Positions 34,142 through 42,322 of a stretch of 64,000 nt of DNA are shown piece by piece. This stretch comes from an uncultured Eubacteriales bacterium. GTDB taxonomy: Bacteria > Bacillota > Clostridia > Christensenellales > Aristaeellaceae. Position numbers and translations under genes: made by a program. The stretch covers positions 1,144 to 65,143 of the forward strand of contig CADAKE010000001.1 of assembly GCA_902788445.1 (NCBI GenBank), in the 5' to 3' direction. Position 1 is the first letter of the stretch, and each line of letters begins with the position of its first letter. The notes under the pieces are model-generated. The model saw nothing but the letters and a program-made list of their open reading frames with translations. It made no database searches and was not told where the DNA came from.

Positions 34142-35422
34142 TTACACAGCTTTTTCTTCCGTAATGGCGACGGTGATTTCCTTCGCTTCCCGGCAGGCGT
34201 CCAGCATCTTTTCGTTCATCGGCTGAACGACCATTTCACCGGGGGTAAGAATCATCTTCTTTAAGGAAGAAAGCGCCTTCCCGTCGGCGTAGACCGTCAG
34301 GTAATGGTCGCGGTACACGCGGTCAGGCCGGAACATCAGGTTCACTTCCTGCAAGCCTTCCTCCATCAGAATCTTCTGGGGCACGACGCCGCGAACGCCC
34401 GCGCCGTCCTTCACCGGAATCTCCCGGCCTTCCCGGCGCTCGCCCTTCGCGTAACGCGCGGCCATTTCTCCGGCGCGGAAGGATTCGTTGCTCACGTGAT
34501 CCACCAGGTCATGCACGTGCAGCACGTTGCCGCAGGCGAAGACGCCCGGCACGCTGCTTTCCAGCGTATCGCTGACCACCGCGCCGCTGGTCACGGGGGA
34601 CAAATCGACGCCCGCTCCAGCGGACAGTTCGTTTTCAGGAATCAGGCCGACGGAAAGCAGCAGGGTGTCGCACTCAAATTCGATTTCCGTTCCAGGGATC
34701 GGGCGGCGGTTCTCATCCACTTTCGCGACGGTCACGCCGGTCAGGCGCTCCTTGCCGTGAATGTCGATCACGGTGTGGCTGAGGTAGAGGGGAATATCAT
34801 AGTCCTGCAAGCATTGAACGATGTTGCGGTTCAGGCCGGAGGAATAGGGCATCAGTTCCACGCAGGCAAGCACCTTCGCGCCTTGCAGCGTCATGCGGCG
34901 GGCCATGATGAGGCCGATGTCGCCGCTGCCCAGGATGACCACTTTCCGGCCGGGCATATAGCCTTCCAGGTTCACGAACTTCTGCGCGGTGCCGGCGCTG
35001 TAAATCCCGGCACAGCGGGTGCCGGGAATTGCCAGCGCGCCGCGGGGACGCTCGCGGCACCCCATCGCCAGCACAATGGATTTTGCTTCAAACACCTGCA
35101 GGCCGTTTTCACGGCTCACGGCGGTCACGCGCTTTTCCGGGCTGACGCTCAGCACGGTTACCCCGGTGCGGATATCAATGCCCATTTCATACGCGGTGTC
35201 GATATCGCGCTGGGCGTATTCCGGGCCGGTCAGTTCTTCCTTAAAGCGGTGCAGGCCAAAGCCGTTATGGATGCACTGGCGCAAAATACCGCCGGGATGA
35301 TCTTCGCGTTCCAGAACAATCAGGCTGTCGCAGCCCGCTTTTTTCGCCGCGATAGCAGCCGCCAGGCCCGCCGGGCCAGCGCCGACGACCAGTACGTCTA
35401 CCTTGATCGTTTGTTCACTCAT
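34142..35422 (-). CDS. FAD/NAD(P)-dependent oxidoreductase of the glycerol-3-phosphate operon type
   Basis: A 426-residue flavoprotein. It has an N-terminal FAD-binding motif (VVGAGPAGLAAAIAAKKAG), a second dinucleotide motif (VILGSGDIGLIMARRM near residue 165), and the family's HPGGILRQCIHNGFG and SVPGVFACGNVLHVHDLVD. In many Firmicutes this gene follows a GlpA-like dehydrogenase and passes electrons from glycerol 3-phosphate or a related substrate. Start 35422 follows AAAGGAGG on the minus strand and overlaps the upstream gene by eight bases. The short DUF1667 gene that usually completes this trio is missing: the terminator follows at once. Confidence 0.85.
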   Translation of the reverse strand: MSEQTIKVDVLVVGAGPAGLAAAIAAKKAGCDSLIVLEREDHPGGILRQCIHNGFGLHRFKEELTGPEYAQRDIDTAYEMGIDIRTGVTVLSVSPEKRVTAVSRENGLQVFEAKSIVLAMGCRERPRGALAIPGTRCAGIYSAGTAQKFVNLEGYMPGRKVVILGSGDIGLIMARRMTLQGAKVLACVELMPYSSGLNRNIVQCLQDYDIPLYLSHTVIDIHGKERLTGVTVAKVDENRRPIPGTEIEFECDTLLLSVGLIPENELSAGAGVDLSPVTSGAVVSDTLESSVPGVFACGNVLHVHDLVDHVSNESFRAGEMAARYAKGERREGREIPVKDGAGVRGVVPQKILMEEGLQEVNLMFRPDRVYRDHYLTVYADGKALSSLKKMILTPGEMVVQPMNEKMLDACREAKEITVAITEEKAV

Positions 35423-36875
35423 GGCGTTCGGCCTCCTTTGCGATTTCATCCAGCGTGCCGACAAGCAGCTTGCTTTCGCCCCCGCATTTGGTGATGTCAA
35501 GGGGAGAGCATTTCAATTCTTCACAGAGAATTTCCATGACGCGGGGAGAGCAGAACCCACCCTGGCAGCGGCCCATGCCCGCGCGCGTGCGGCGCTTGAC
35601 GCCGTCGATGGATTTCGCGCCGACCGGGCGCTGAATCGCGTCCCGAATCTCCGCCTCCGTAATAACTTCGCAACGGCAGACGATGCGTCCATATTCCGGA
35701 TTCTGCTTGCAGGCAGCCGCGCGTTGTTCATCGGTCATGGCGGCAAAAGGCTTGAGCAGCGGCACCGCCGCGCGGACAAAGCGGGCGGCGGGCATCTTGA
35801 GATGCTCCGCGACCAATTCGCCCAACTCCTCGGCAATCGCGGGCGCGGCGCTCAGGCCGGGACTTTCAATGCCGATGGCTTCAAAAGCGTTATCTGGCGC
35901 GCCATGCACTTGGCCGATGATGAAATCATCCGTGGCAGGATGGGCGCGGACGCCGGAGAAGGTGGTGATGACCGGGCGGGTGTTCACTTTGGGCCAGGTC
36001 AGGCGGCATTTGTCAAACACGAAGTCGAGGCCCTGCCGTGTGGTGCGGGTGTCTGTGCCGTCCTCAATGTCCTCCGCGGAAGGGCCGAGCAGGGCGTTGC
36101 CGTGGGCGGTGGGAGAAATCAGCACGCCCTTGCCCATTTTGCTGGGCACCTGGAACATCGTGCGATTGAAGGGACATTTCACCGTGGAATCCAGCAGGTA
36201 GTATTCACCGCGGCGGGGGATGATTTTCACTTCCTGATCGGAAATCTGGTTGTGAAGCGCTGCCGCGCCGACACCCGCGCAGTTGACGATCGCCCGGGCC
36301 TCCAGCACGCCCTGCGGCGTTTCCACATGCCAGGTATCATGCTCTTCATAGACTTTGGAAACGGGACTGTTGAAGATGAACTCCACGCCGTTCTGCGCCG
36401 CGTGGTATGCGAGCGCCAAAGTCATTTCGTAGGGGCTGACCACCGCGCTGGTCGGCGCGAGCAAGGCGCACACCACGTCCGGATTGGTATTGGGCTCCAG
36501 CGCCAGGATCTCATCGCGCTCAATAATGCGCAGCTGTTCCACGCCATTCTGCTTTCCCTGTTCCAGAAGCTTGTTCAGCGTGAGGCGGTCTTCTTCTGAA
36601 AAGCCGAGCACCAGCGCGCCGATGGGATTGTAGGGGACGCCCAGTTCTTTGGCCAGGTTCGCGTACATCTTCGCCCCTTTTACGTTGTAATACGCCTTCT
36701 TGGTTCCGGGCTTGGCGTCAAAACCGGCGTGAACAATGCCGCTGTTTGCTTTGCTCGCGCCGTCGGAAACGTCCTCCGCCGCGTCGAGCACGGCAATTTT
36801 CCCATTATACTGGGACAGCTTCCGCGCAAGCGCACAGCCAATGACGCCCGCACCGATGATCAATACATCATACAT
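35415..36875 (-). CDS. GlpA-like FAD-dependent dehydrogenase with C-terminal BFD [2Fe-2S] domain
   Basis: A 486-residue enzyme. The DAO-type FAD domain starts at once (VLIIGAGVIGCALARKL), with ASKANSGIVHAGFDAKPGTKK and VRAHPATDDFIIG. From about residue 395 a BFD-like domain carries four cysteines as CRCEVITEAEI and GRCQGGFCSPRV, fit to hold a [2Fe-2S] cluster. The family oxidises glycerol 3-phosphate or a similar 2-hydroxy acid; the electron acceptor would be the partner flavoprotein. The start follows AAAGGAGAGA, with a likely minus-strand -10 TATACT at 36928-36933. Together the two genes form a minus-strand operon between recF and yugP. Confidence 0.88.
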   Translation of the reverse strand: MYDVLIIGAGVIGCALARKLSQYNGKIAVLDAAEDVSDGASKANSGIVHAGFDAKPGTKKAYYNVKGAKMYANLAKELGVPYNPIGALVLGFSEEDRLTLNKLLEQGKQNGVEQLRIIERDEILALEPNTNPDVVCALLAPTSAVVSPYEMTLALAYHAAQNGVEFIFNSPVSKVYEEHDTWHVETPQGVLEARAIVNCAGVGAAALHNQISDQEVKIIPRRGEYYLLDSTVKCPFNRTMFQVPSKMGKGVLISPTAHGNALLGPSAEDIEDGTDTRTTRQGLDFVFDKCRLTWPKVNTRPVITTFSGVRAHPATDDFIIGQVHGAPDNAFEAIGIESPGLSAAPAIAEELGELVAEHLKMPAARFVRAAVPLLKPFAAMTDEQRAAACKQNPEYGRIVCRCEVITEAEIRDAIQRPVGAKSIDGVKRRTRAGMGRCQGGFCSPRVMEILCEELKCSPLDITKCGGESKLLVGTLDEIAKEAERHE

Positions 36876-37068
36876 GCGTGTCTCTCCTTTATGATTCAGG
36901 CGATGCCCGCCATCTATATCAGCAAAAAGTATACCATAGAAATGAGGATTTGCACAGCCTTTTTCAAAAATATTTCCTTATTATTCAATCAAACGAAGAT
37001 TGAATTTTTCTGAAGCGGGAACAATCGCGGTAATAGATTATTCACATATTTGGATTATATTAGTTTTT

Positions 37069-37110
37069 GTTCCCATGATTTTACGGGGTCTTAACCAGTT
37101 TCATGGGAAC
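37069..37110 (+). promoter_or_regulatory. Leader hairpin upstream of the YugP-like gene
   Basis: GTTCCCATGA (37069-37078) pairs perfectly with TCATGGGAAC (37101-37110), ending 13 bases before AAAGGAG of the next gene. A -10-like TATATT lies just upstream near 37057. It could hold back or stabilise the message; no known riboswitch is recognised. Confidence 0.45.
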
Positions 37111-37133
37111 AGTGCTTATGAAAGGAGTACGCC

Positions 37134-37814
37134 ATGTATTACGATTGGACGATCATCCTTATTTTGCCCGGCCTCTTGCTTGGCCTGTGGGCGCAGGCGC
37201 GGGTGAAAAATGCCTTTGAAAAATACAGCAAGGTGCATACGTCAAGAGGAGTTCCTTCCCAGGAGATGGTTCGCCAGCTGCTTTATAAAGAAGGCATCGT
37301 GGACATATCCATCACCTCCACCCAGGGAACCTTAACCGACCACTACGATCCCTCGTCCAATACGCTCCGTCTTTCCCAGGGCGTGTACGGTTCAGACAGC
37401 GTGGCCGCCATCGGCATTGCCGCCCACGAGGCGGGACACGCATTACAGAAGGAGCAAAGCTATCCCTTCCTTACGCTGCGTTCGATCATGGTGCCGGTTG
37501 TCAATATTGGTTCTAACCTGGCCTGGCCGATTTTCCTGCTGGGCATCATTCTTTCCTTCTGGCCCCTGATGTACGTCGGCATCGCCGTGTTCGCCGCTGT
37601 CGTTGCCTTCTCCCTGATCACGCTGCCGGTCGAGTTCAATGCCAGCCAGCGGGCAAACCAGATGCTGTCTGAAAGCGGATACTTTACGCAGGACGAATTG
37701 AACGGCGTCAGGACGGTGCTGAACGCGGCGGCGCTCACCTACGTCGCTTCTTTTATCAGTTCCGCCATGCAGCTTGTGCGTTTGCTGTTGATTGCCAGAA
37801 GAAGGAACGACTGA
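37134..37814 (+). CDS. yugP: YugP-type membrane zinc metallopeptidase
   Basis: A 226-residue membrane protein. One helix lies at residues 5-21; a cytoplasmic protease-like part carries HEAGH at 98-102 (IAAHEAGHALQKEQ), and three further helices follow (about 115-135, 140-165 and 195-220). The third zinc ligand is probably Glu in LPVEFNASQRANQML. Family members are widespread in Firmicutes but their substrates are not known. AAAGGAG precedes the ATG. A parS site begins 18 bases after the stop. Confidence 0.85.
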   Translation: MYYDWTIILILPGLLLGLWAQARVKNAFEKYSKVHTSRGVPSQEMVRQLLYKEGIVDISITSTQGTLTDHYDPSSNTLRLSQGVYGSDSVAAIGIAAHEAGHALQKEQSYPFLTLRSIMVPVVNIGSNLAWPIFLLGIILSFWPLMYVGIAVFAAVVAFSLITLPVEFNASQRANQMLSESGYFTQDELNGVRTVLNAAALTYVASFISSAMQLVRLLLIARRRND

Positions 37815-37831
37815 ACGTATCTCGAAAAAAA

Positions 37832-37847
37832 TGTTTCACGTGAAACA
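37832..37847. other. parS chromosome partition site
   Basis: TGTTTCACGTGAAACA is an exact match to the 16-base ParB/Spo0J binding consensus. It lies between yugP and the sugar isomerase gene. Another perfect site is at 32909-32924 and a one-mismatch site at 38730-38745. Confidence 0.88.
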
Positions 37848-37874
37848 ATGATGAATGAAAGGAAGATTAACAAG

Positions 37875-38729
37875 ATGAACAATCCCCAGATTTACGCATT
37901 CGCGGACGAGGCAAGCTCCCTGATTGACGAACAGATCAAAGCCATGCTGCGGAATCACCTGCAAGGGCTGGAAATTCGGAATGTGGACGGGCAAAACATT
38001 TCCGCTATTCCTCTTGAAAAGGCAAAGGAAGTATATCAAAAGATCAGCGACGCCGGCCTTCGCGTCTGGAGTATTGGTTCGCCCATCGGAAAGATCGACA
38101 TTGAGCAGGATGATTTCGTTCAGCACTTGGACGTTCTCAAAAGAACAATTGATATTGCGCGGGAACTGAAAAGCGAAAATATCCGGATGTTCTCCTTCTA
38201 TCTGCCGATGGAGAAAGACCCCACGCTCTTCAAAAATGAAGTGATGGACCGCCTGCATCAAATGGCCGAAGCGGCGAAAGGGAGCGGCGTCACCCTCTGC
38301 CATGAGAATGAAAAGGGAATTTACGGAGATAACGCCGCGAGGTGCAATGAGATTCTCGCTGAGGTGCCCGAACTCGCCGGTGTCTTTGACCCCGCGAACT
38401 TCGTTCAGTGCGGCCAGGACACCCTGGAGGCATGGAAGCTGCTGCAAGATCGGATCAAGTATCTTCATATCAAGGACGCCATGTTTGCGGACGGCAGCGT
38501 GGTGCCAGCCGGAAAAGGCGAAGGCAACGTGCCCTTCATCGTGAAGGATTATCTGGCAAAGGGCGGCTGCCACATGACTGTCGAGCCGCACCTGAAAGTA
38601 TTCAGCGGCTTGAAAGCGTTGGAGCGCAAGGGCGAGGAAAGCAAGCTGGAAAGCAAGTATGTGTTTGAAACGAACGACGAGGCGTTCGACGCCGCGTGCG
38701 CTGCCCTGCGGGCGATCCTGGCGGAATAA
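37875..38729 (+). CDS. Sugar phosphate isomerase/epimerase, xylose-isomerase-like TIM barrel
   Basis: A 284-residue member of the AP-endonuclease-2/xylose isomerase-like superfamily. Metal ligands are suggested by CHENEKGIYGD (Glu), GVFDPANFVQCG (Asp), YLHIKDA (His/Asp) and MTVEPHL (Glu). It could epimerise a keto-sugar or open a sugar acid; the family is too broad to name a substrate. ATG 37875 has AAAGGAAG ten bases before; the ATG at 37848 lies directly after parS and lacks a ribosome site. Flanked on both sides by parS-like sites. Confidence 0.85.
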   Translation: MNNPQIYAFADEASSLIDEQIKAMLRNHLQGLEIRNVDGQNISAIPLEKAKEVYQKISDAGLRVWSIGSPIGKIDIEQDDFVQHLDVLKRTIDIARELKSENIRMFSFYLPMEKDPTLFKNEVMDRLHQMAEAAKGSGVTLCHENEKGIYGDNAARCNEILAEVPELAGVFDPANFVQCGQDTLEAWKLLQDRIKYLHIKDAMFADGSVVPAGKGEGNVPFIVKDYLAKGGCHMTVEPHLKVFSGLKALERKGEESKLESKYVFETNDEAFDAACAALRAILAE

Positions 38730-38745
38730 AGTTTCACGTGAAACA
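38730..38745. other. parS-like site with one mismatch
   Basis: AGTTTCACGTGAAACA differs from the parS consensus only at the first base. Its first base directly follows the third base of the stop codon of the isomerase gene. Confidence 0.75.
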
Positions 38746-38779
38746 CGCAAAGCAGGAAATAAAACAGCCGCGCTTTCAA

Positions 38780-38808
38780 TTGACTTGACGCCTTCATTAT
38801 GGTAAACT
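38780..38808 (+). promoter_or_regulatory. Sigma-A type promoter for the DUF368 gene
   Basis: TTGACT (38780-38785), 17-base spacer, TAAACT (38803-38808). Confidence 0.5.
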
Positions 38809-38840
38809 GAATCCCGACAATTTTGAAAGGGATGGAACAC

Positions 38841-39710
38841 ATGAAAGACCTGATCAACAAACTGCTCCGCGGCGTGGTCATCGGGGTGGCAAACATCATT
38901 CCCGGCGTGTCGGGCGGCACGATGATGGTGAGCATGGGCATTTACGACACCCTGATTCACTGCATCACGCACCTGTTCAAGGAATTCAAAAAAAGCATTC
39001 TGACGCTGCTGCCTTACGCGATTGGGATGCTGATCGGCATCCTGGCGCTGGCCAGCGCCATCAACTGGGGGCTGGAAAATCATCCGCTGCCCACGAACAC
39101 CCTGTTCATCGGCCTCATTCTGGGCGGCCTTGGCCCGCTGGTAAAGAAGATCGACCGGAAGAAAATCAACGCCGCGTCCGTCATTGCCTTCGTCGCGCTC
39201 TTCGCCCTCATTATCTGGATGGGCTTCCAGAACAAGGACAGCATCCAGAACGCGGATACCATCGACATGAACCTGGGCCAGATGCTGGTGATGGTGGTGA
39301 TGGGCGTTATCGCCTCCGGCACCATGATCATTCCCGGCGTGTCCGGCAGCCTGGTGCTGATGCTGCTGGGCTATTACAAGGCCGTCACGGGCGCGCTGAA
39401 AACCGTCGCTTCCGGCCTCGTCCATTTCGATTTTGCCGCGCTGGGCCAGCCGCTTATGATGCTGCTTCCCTTCGTGCTGGGCATCGTGCTGGGTATCTTC
39501 GGCGTGGCGAAAGCCATCGAATGGCTCACGGCCAAGTATCCGACCGCCACGTACTGCGGCGTGCTGGGCCTGGTGGTCGCGTCGCCCATTTCCCTGCTGA
39601 TCCAGACCAATATGGCGGGCGTGACGCTCGTGACTGTGCTCGTCAGCGTGGGCATGTTCATCGTCGGTTTTGCCGCGGCGTACCTGCTGGCAAAAGGCAG
39701 CAAAGAATAA
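38841..39710 (+). CDS. DUF368 / PopT-like undecaprenyl phosphate translocase
   Basis: A 289-residue membrane protein with eight or so helices and the duplicated family signature: NIIPGVSGGTMM near residue 20 and MIIPGVSGSLVLMLLG near 165. DUF368 proteins (PopT) have been shown to recycle the C55 lipid carrier across the cytoplasmic membrane for wall synthesis. Start ATG 38841 follows AAAGGG; an in-frame ATG at 38823 (within GGATGGAAC-like sequence) is weaker. It has its own promoter, and a perfect terminator follows. Confidence 0.9.
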   Translation: MKDLINKLLRGVVIGVANIIPGVSGGTMMVSMGIYDTLIHCITHLFKEFKKSILTLLPYAIGMLIGILALASAINWGLENHPLPTNTLFIGLILGGLGPLVKKIDRKKINAASVIAFVALFALIIWMGFQNKDSIQNADTIDMNLGQMLVMVVMGVIASGTMIIPGVSGSLVLMLLGYYKAVTGALKTVASGLVHFDFAALGQPLMMLLPFVLGIVLGIFGVAKAIEWLTAKYPTATYCGVLGLVVASPISLLIQTNMAGVTLVTVLVSVGMFIVGFAAAYLLAKGSKE

Positions 39711-39716
39711 TAAAAG

Positions 39717-39750
39717 CAGAGTTCAGGACGGCATCTGTTCCTGAACTCTG
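39717..39750 (+). terminator. Terminator after the DUF368 gene
   Basis: Perfect 12-bp stem CAGAGTTCAGGA / TCCTGAACTCTG with a 10-base loop, followed by TTTCTT. Confidence 0.75.
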
Positions 39751-39773
39751 TTTCTTACGAAGGAGAAGAAATT

Positions 39774-40946
39774 ATGGCAAACATTCATGAATACCTCATC
39801 TGGCGCGGGGACGTGCCCTTTTCCGTTTCACCGTTTAACGAAGTGGACGGTCTTGTTCTTTCCGAATTGGCCTACGCGAACTTCCAGGGCGTGGTGGCGG
39901 AGGCGGGTGAGCGAATCACAATCGAGGAGGCAAACCGCAGGTTCTGGGAAATCCATACCGAAGAAGAGATCATGGCGCAGAACAGCTACACCAAGACAGC
40001 GCCCTTCCTGATGAAAGCCATGGCGGGAAAGCCCCGGTTCGGCGGCACGATCTTAGCGGACTATTACGACGTGGTCGATACGTCGGAGGATATTCAGCTG
40101 GCGGCTATCACGTTTTACCTCCCGGACGACACCGCCTTTGTCGCTTTCCGTGGAACGGACGATACGGTCGTTGGCTGGAAAGAGGATTTCAATCTCAGTT
40201 ACATGCCGGAAACCGAAGGACAGCGCCGCGCGGTGGAATACCTGAACAGCCGCTTCTCGGGAAAACCGAATTTCATTCGCGTCGGCGGGCACTCCAAGGG
40301 CGGCAATTCAGCGGTCTACGCCGCAGTCAACGCCAGCCCGGAGGTGCGGGACAGGATCATTGCCGTTTACAATAACGACGGCCCGGGTTTCCTTCCGGCT
40401 TTTACCCAAAGCAAAGCGTACCGGGATATGCTGGGCAGGATCATCAACGTGGTGCCGGAAGAGAGCCTCATCGGAACATTGCTTTCCAGCGACTCCTACC
40501 AGCATATCACGAAAAGCACAGCGCAGGGCATCATCCAGCACGATGGCTTTTCCTGGCAGGTGCTGGGCACGCATTTCGTGGAAGCGGAGAAACGCAGCGA
40601 CGCCAGCCTGTTTGCCGAAACCACGCTTCACCAATGGCTGGGAGAGCAAAGCGAGGAAAACCGGCGCACGTTTGTGAACACGCTCTTTGGCCTGCTGGAA
40701 TCCACCGGCCACGCGACCCTCGGCGAAATCAAGAGCGACATTCCGGGCGCGCTCGCCAGCATGTGGAAGATGCTGGAGACGATGCCCAAGGAGGAGCGCG
40801 AAACCACCTGGAATATGATTGCCCAGCTGTTCATGACAGGAAGCGACAACATCATCCAGGAAACCAGGAAAAGCCTGCTTTCCAGGCTCGGCGCGTTCGC
40901 GCTTCCCAAGCTGGGAAATGACCCGAAGCCGGAAAGCGAAGGGTGA
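39774..40946 (+). CDS. DUF2974 (Mbeg1-like) alpha/beta hydrolase
   Basis: A 390-residue cytoplasmic protein. An alpha/beta-hydrolase core includes FVAFRGTDDTVVGWKEDF (residues 122-139) and the nucleophile elbow GGHSKGGNSAVYA with S174. The family's N-terminus (YLIWRGDVPFSVSPFNEVDGLVLSELAY) is conserved. Mbeg1-like proteins are predicted lipases or esterases with no proven substrate. The C-terminal helical region (LWKMLETMPKEERETTWNMI-like) is probably a lid or tail. AAGGAGAAG precedes the ATG. Confidence 0.88.
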   Translation: MANIHEYLIWRGDVPFSVSPFNEVDGLVLSELAYANFQGVVAEAGERITIEEANRRFWEIHTEEEIMAQNSYTKTAPFLMKAMAGKPRFGGTILADYYDVVDTSEDIQLAAITFYLPDDTAFVAFRGTDDTVVGWKEDFNLSYMPETEGQRRAVEYLNSRFSGKPNFIRVGGHSKGGNSAVYAAVNASPEVRDRIIAVYNNDGPGFLPAFTQSKAYRDMLGRIINVVPEESLIGTLLSSDSYQHITKSTAQGIIQHDGFSWQVLGTHFVEAEKRSDASLFAETTLHQWLGEQSEENRRTFVNTLFGLLESTGHATLGEIKSDIPGALASMWKMLETMPKEERETTWNMIAQLFMTGSDNIIQETRKSLLSRLGAFALPKLGNDPKPESEG

Positions 40947-40962
40947 TGGATTGAATCCATAT

Positions 40963-40992
40963 AAAAAAAGCCGCTGAGCGCGGCTTTTTTTT
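40963..40992. terminator. Bidirectional terminator between DUF2974 gene and lacI-type gene
   Basis: AGCCGC / GCGGCT stem with a 5-base loop, flanked by A7 on the left and T8 on the right; suits the convergent genes. Confidence 0.85.
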
Positions 40993-41002
40993 GATCTGCG
41001 GT

Positions 41003-42052
41003 TTATTCCATTTTACGGTATCCCAGCGCCGCGCCGCAGCTTTCGCGGACGATCAGCGTAGCATCCCGGATCATGGAAAAGGACTGTGAACTGGATTCCT
41101 GCGCCAGCAGCAATTCACGCACGGCGCTCTGGGCCATCTCCTCGGGGTGCAGGTCGATCGACGTAAGCGGCGGGTCCGTGTAAGGACAGAAGAATTGATT
41201 GTCGCATCCGATCACCGCCATGTCGTCCGGCAGGTGAAGCCCCATCTTTTTCAGGGCTTTCATCGCGCCGAGGGCGATCAGGTCATTGAACGTCACCATC
41301 GCGCTGGGCCATCGGCCGCGCTCCAGGCTGGAAAGCAGGCGCATCGTGGCCCGTTCGCCGCCCTCCATGTCGTATCCCGCTTCGATATGATAGGCCGGGT
41401 CATCCGGCAAATCCAGCAAACGAAGCTGTTCCAGGAAATTGTATTTGCGCTTGGATGCGTCTTTGGTCTGCATGGAGCCGCCGATAAAGGCGATGTGCCG
41501 GTGGCCGAGCGTATGGAGATGACGCACGGGCAGGCGCACGCAGGATACCAGGTCGCTGTGGATGCGGATGCAGTCCAGATCCACGCCGGGCGGGCAGATG
41601 GCCGCGACTGGCATATAATTCTTCAGCCGTTCCAGCGCGTCGTTCAAGTCCCGCCGGTCGGACGACCAGATGTTTCCCGCGAACAGGACGCCGTCGATGC
41701 GGCAGCGGATCAGTTCGCTCACCATCTCGCGGGAGATGGGCTGGTTTTCCCGCGTCTGGAAAAGGCGCAGGCTGTATCCGTTGGCGTCGGCCTCCCAGTA
41801 TGCGGCGTTATAGATCCGGCTGAAATACAGGTTGCTCATTTCCGGCAGCACAACGGCCAGCACCTTGGCGCTGCCTCTTTCCAAATTTTGGGCGGTCACG
41901 CTGGGGGCGTAGGCGTTCGCGTCAATCGCGCGCTGCACCTTTTCCCGGGTGGCGGCTTTCACGCGGGGGTCCTGCTTGATCACGCGGGTCACGGTCGCGG
42001 TGGAAACGCCCGCTTCCTGCGCAATATCGTAAATCGTCGCTCTCTTTCGCAT
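41003..42052 (-). CDS. LacI-family transcriptional regulator
   Basis: A 349-residue repressor. The helix-turn-helix is at residues 5-24 (ATIYDIAQEAGVSTATVTRV) with the hinge helix near 45-58 (YAPSVTAQNLERG). The periplasmic-binding-like effector domain runs to the end, with DDMAVIGCDNQFFCPYTDPPLTSIDLHPEEMA. It is divergent from the transporter-GH88 operon, and two similar operators lie in the shared 270-bp gap. The likely inducer is an unsaturated uronate-containing sugar, inferred from GH88. Ribosome site GGAGAGGGAACGCC on the minus strand. Confidence 0.92.
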   Translation of the reverse strand: MRKRATIYDIAQEAGVSTATVTRVIKQDPRVKAATREKVQRAIDANAYAPSVTAQNLERGSAKVLAVVLPEMSNLYFSRIYNAAYWEADANGYSLRLFQTRENQPISREMVSELIRCRIDGVLFAGNIWSSDRRDLNDALERLKNYMPVAAICPPGVDLDCIRIHSDLVSCVRLPVRHLHTLGHRHIAFIGGSMQTKDASKRKYNFLEQLRLLDLPDDPAYHIEAGYDMEGGERATMRLLSSLERGRWPSAMVTFNDLIALGAMKALKKMGLHLPDDMAVIGCDNQFFCPYTDPPLTSIDLHPEEMAQSAVRELLLAQESSSQSFSMIRDATLIVRESCGAALGYRKME

Positions 42053-42085
42053 GGCGTTCCCTCTCCTGGTGTGTTTTCATATATT

Positions 42086-42134
42086 ATTATAGCATGTCGG
42101 ATTGTTTTGTCAAGAAAATGTTATCGTTTACATT
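42086..42134 (-). promoter_or_regulatory. Promoter of the lacI-type gene with adjacent operator O1
   Basis: On the minus strand TTGACA (42108-42113) and TATAAT (42086-42091) are 16 bases apart. Operator AATGTTATCGTTTACATT at 42117-42134 lies just upstream of this -35, a place suited to autoregulation and to looping to the second operator. Confidence 0.75.
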
Positions 42135-42185
42135 TTGGATTCGCAATCAGCAAAAAACAAATTGCAGGAAAATTTGGAAAAATAC

Positions 42186-42214
42186 TTGACACATAGATCG
42201 AATAAGCCTATAAT
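42186..42214 (+). promoter_or_regulatory. Consensus promoter of the sugar transporter-GH88 operon
   Basis: TTGACA (42186-42191), 17 bases, TATAAT (42209-42214): a perfect sigma-A promoter, about 110 bases before the first start. Confidence 0.85.
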
Positions 42215-42279
42215 AACTTCCAGCAAGAGTTGTGACGGTGTGAGCAATCGCGGTTTCCGTGATCGAAAAATCCGCGATA

Positions 42280-42297
42280 AATGTTACCGATTACATA
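42280..42297 (+). promoter_or_regulatory. LacI-family operator O2
   Basis: AATGTTACCGATTACATA matches O1 (AATGTTATCGTTTACATT) in 15 of 18 positions and shares the central CG typical of LacI-family sites. It lies downstream of the promoter, so repressor bound here would block elongation. Confidence 0.72.
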
Positions 42298-42322
42298 CTC
42301 GACATCAAAAGGAGGATTCCCC

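Noticed and set aside
37069..37110. T-box or known riboswitch before yugP
   Set aside because: Only one hairpin is seen; no T-box sequence, specifier stem or ligand-binding core is recognisable.
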